The notes below the pieces were generated by a model. That model worked only from the letters and a program-made list of their open reading frames with translations. It was not told the DNA's origin and did not search any database. Of a DNA stretch of 6,073 nt, positions 4,821 to 6,073 are shown piece by piece. Source of the DNA: Pseudomonadota bacterium (GTDB taxonomy: Bacteria > Pseudomonadota > Alphaproteobacteria > Sphingomonadales > Sphingomonadaceae); the NCBI GenBank assembly GCA_947474905.1, contig CANJKQ010000071.1, positions 1 through 6,073 on the forward strand. Direction: 5' to 3'. Position 1 is the stretch's first letter; every line of letters begins with the position of its first letter. A program made the translations under genes and the position numbers.

Positions 4821-5738
4821 TCACCCCAATTGCCCGAAGCACCAGCGCAGGATCGATTTCTGCGCATGCAAGCGGTTTTCCGCCTCTGGCCAGATCAGCG
4901 ATTGCGGGCCGTCGATCACCTCGGCCACCACTTCCTCACCGCGATGCGCGGGCAGGCAATGGAGGAATTTGGCGTCCGCCTTGGCCGCCGCCATCAGCGC
5001 GGGCGTCACCTGATAGGGCATCAGCGCGGCGAGCTTGCTGTCGGCATGCGCCTGACCCATCGAAATCCAGGTATCGGTGACGATGATGTCGGCGCCCTCA
5101 ACCGCCTCGCGCGGATCGGCGACGCACCGGGCGCGGCCCTTGCCGAGGGCGAGCGCGTCTTCCATCGGCTGGAAGCCTTGCGGGCAAGCGGCGGTGACGT
5201 CGAAGTGCATCAGCCCGGCGGCTTCGACGATCGAGGTCAGCACATTGTTGCCGTCGCCCAGCCACGCGACTTTCAAACCGGGCAGCGCCTTGCCGCTTTC
5301 GACGATGGTGAGCAGGTCGGCGACGATCTGGCAGGGATGCGAATAATCGGTCAGCCCGTTGATGACGGGCACGCTGGCATAGGCCGCCATTTCCTCGACC
5401 TTGGCATGGTCATCGGTGCGGATCATGATCGCTTCGACGTAAGCAGACAGGATGCGCGCGGTATCGGCGATGGTCTCGCCACGACCGAGCTGCATCGATC
5501 CGGCTTCGGCGACGATCGTGGTGCCACCGAGCTGGCGCATCGCCATATCGAAGCTGAAACGGGTGCGGGTCGAGTTCTTCTCGAACACCATCGCCAGCGT
5601 GTGACCGGCGAGCGGGGCGTCGGCATCCGCCTTGCCCTTCGGCCAGCCGGCACGCGCCGCCTTGCGATCAATCGCGTCGTTGATCATCGCCGCAATGGCA
5701 TCGCCGCCGGCGTCGGCGAGGTTCAGGAAGTGGCGCAT
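4821..5738 (-). CDS. argF: Ornithine carbamoyltransferase ArgF
   Basis: ArgF joins carbamoyl phosphate and L-ornithine to form L-citrulline and phosphate in arginine biosynthesis; it works as a cytosolic trimer. From ATG 5738 the protein has 305 residues, the standard length. The carbamoyl-phosphate loop STRTR is at 56-60 within [17 protein letters not shown] (134-137) completes that site, followed by GDGNN at 161-165. The ornithine-side motif DTWISMGQ is at 222-229, and the catalytic [11 protein letters not shown] is at 260-270. Nothing essential is missing. A TTG at 5744 is also in frame, but it directly abuts the SD; ATG 5738 lies 6 bases after AGGAG and fits better. The gene lies downstream of argD, which makes N-acetylornithine, so the two serve one pathway. 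The 148-base gap to argD is filled by a palindrome that contains the argF SD. Confidence 0.97.
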   Translation of the reverse strand: MRHFLNLADAGGDAIAAMINDAIDRKAARAGWPKGKADADAPLAGHTLAMVFEKNSTRTRFSFDMAMRQLGGTTIVAEAGSMQLGRGETIADTARILSAYVEAIMIRTDDHAKVEEMAAYASVPVINGLTDYSHPCQIVADLLTIVESGKALPGLKVAWLGDGNNVLTSIVEAAGLMHFDVTAACPQGFQPMEDALALGKGRARCVADPREAVEGADIIVTDTWISMGQAHADSKLAALMPYQVTPALMAAAKADAKFLHCLPAHRGEEVVAEVIDGPQSLIWPEAENRLHAQKSILRWCFGQLG

Positions 5739-5744
5739 GGTCAA

Positions 5745-5753
5745 CTCCTCCCC
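5745..5753 (-). promoter_or_regulatory. argF Shine-Dalgarno embedded in a hairpin stem
   Basis: The minus strand reads GGGGAGGAG, then 6 bases, then ATG 5738. Most of the SD lies in the 3' side of a perfect 10-bp stem (5747-5756 with 5762-5771, 5-base loop) formed by the edge of the flanking palindrome. In the mRNA this stem would cover GGGGAGG and leave only the last AG free, so translation of argF could depend on opening it. Confidence 0.7.
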
Positions 5754-5876
5754 GAGCTCGTCTCGGGGAGGGGAACCGGCCGCGCAGCGGACGGTGGAGG
5801 GGAATTTCCCCCCATCAATTCCCCTCCACCAAGCCTGCGGCTTGGTCCCCCTCCCCGAGCAAGCTCGGGGAGGAAT
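5745..5876. repeat. Nested palindromic element between argD and argF
   Basis: About 130 bases form one imperfect palindrome with smaller hairpins inside. The outer hairpins are 5747-5756 with 5762-5771 (10 bp) and 5850-5860 with 5863-5873 (11 bp, 2-base gap), and both use CCTCCCCGAG/CTCGGGGAGG. An inner pair, GGTGGAGGGGAATT (5793-5806) with its exact complement (5817-5830), is 14 bp. A further 7-bp hairpin, CCAAGCC/GGCTTGG, is at 5829-5845. No protein is encoded. It looks like a non-autonomous mobile repeat (MITE or multi-hairpin REP type). GGGGAGGA occurs outward-facing at both ends. Confidence 0.85.
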
Positions 5877-5886
5877 ATAGGAGCCC

Positions 5887-6073
5887 TCACGCCGCTTGCG
5901 CCGGCTGATACGCCCGCGCCGCCTCGCTCAGCTTTTCGACCGCCTCGGTGATATGGCTTTCGTCGATCACCAGCGGCGGCAGGATGCGGACGACATTGTC
6001 GCCCGCCGCCACCGTCAACAGATGATGATGATCGCGGGCATGCGCGACGAAATCGCGCGAGGCCACGCTGTCC
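5887..6073 (-). CDS. argD: Acetylornithine aminotransferase ArgD, C-terminal fragment
   Basis: Only the last 61 residues and the stop (5887-5889) are in the window; the gene continues beyond base 6073, so the start is not visible. The fragment reads [20 protein letters not shown], then [16 protein letters not shown], then an acidic helix [13 protein letters not shown]. The GDNVVR-LPPL block followed by a short helix is the typical end of class III (ornithine-type) PLP-dependent aminotransferases. The identification as ArgD, which transfers an amino group from glutamate to N-acetylglutamate semialdehyde, rests on that block plus the argF neighbour. A related aminotransferase such as succinylornithine transaminase cannot be excluded from the fragment alone. 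The PLP-binding lysine is outside the window. Confidence 0.85.
   Translation of the reverse strand, partial: DSVASRDFVAHARDHHHLLTVAAGDNVVRILPPLVIDESHITEAVEKLSEAARAYQPAQAA

Noticed and set aside
4830..5951. A 373-codon plus-strand open frame, the longest in the window
   Set aside because: It is antisense to argF, runs into argD, has no recognisable motif and shows the His/Arg/Gly-rich composition typical of antisense frames in GC-rich DNA. ArgF on the other strand is unambiguous.

Overview
The window looks like ordinary chromosome from a GC-rich alphaproteobacterium, most probably a member of the Sphingomonadales. The reasons are the high GC content, the argD-argF-hslO gene order, a DUF3617-type small secreted protein, and several families of short palindromic repeats in the gaps between genes that resemble those common in sphingomonad genomes. 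The assignment is inference from gene content and style, since no rRNA or other taxonomic marker is present.

Plus-strand part (1-1204). The window opens inside a small lipoprotein gene whose C-terminal half is a Met-rich six-residue repeat. It ends at a clear intrinsic terminator (336-366). Next is a secreted four-cysteine protein of unknown function, probably starting at TTG (515).

Convergent gap (1205-1505). No gene is visible. The gap holds a cluster of related short repeats.

Minus-strand part (1506-6073), read from high to low coordinates. First comes an arginine block: the 3' end of argD (acetylornithine aminotransferase), argF (ornithine carbamoyltransferase) and hslO (redox chaperone Hsp33), all co-directional. 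Then comes a small DUF3617-like exported protein with its own terminator. Last is the pair queC-queE, which makes preQ0 through 7-carboxy-7-deazaguanine for queuosine or related deazapurines. ArgD and ArgF act in the same pathway, and QueE makes the substrate of QueC. hslO is linked to the arginine genes by position only.

The most distinctive feature is what fills the gaps. Large imperfect palindromes lie directly in front of argF (5745-5876), hslO (4686-4772) and queC (2898-3018). At argF the edge of the palindrome is the Shine-Dalgarno sequence, and it lies in a 10-bp stem. At hslO the palindrome ends a few bases from the start codon. Downstream of the DUF3617-like gene is a three-hairpin stretch ending in a terminator, with an unpaired CCTCCC linker, which could be a small RNA or a structured 3' UTR. 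I see no complete novel enzyme system, defence system, mobile-element gene, tRNA, rRNA or CRISPR array.
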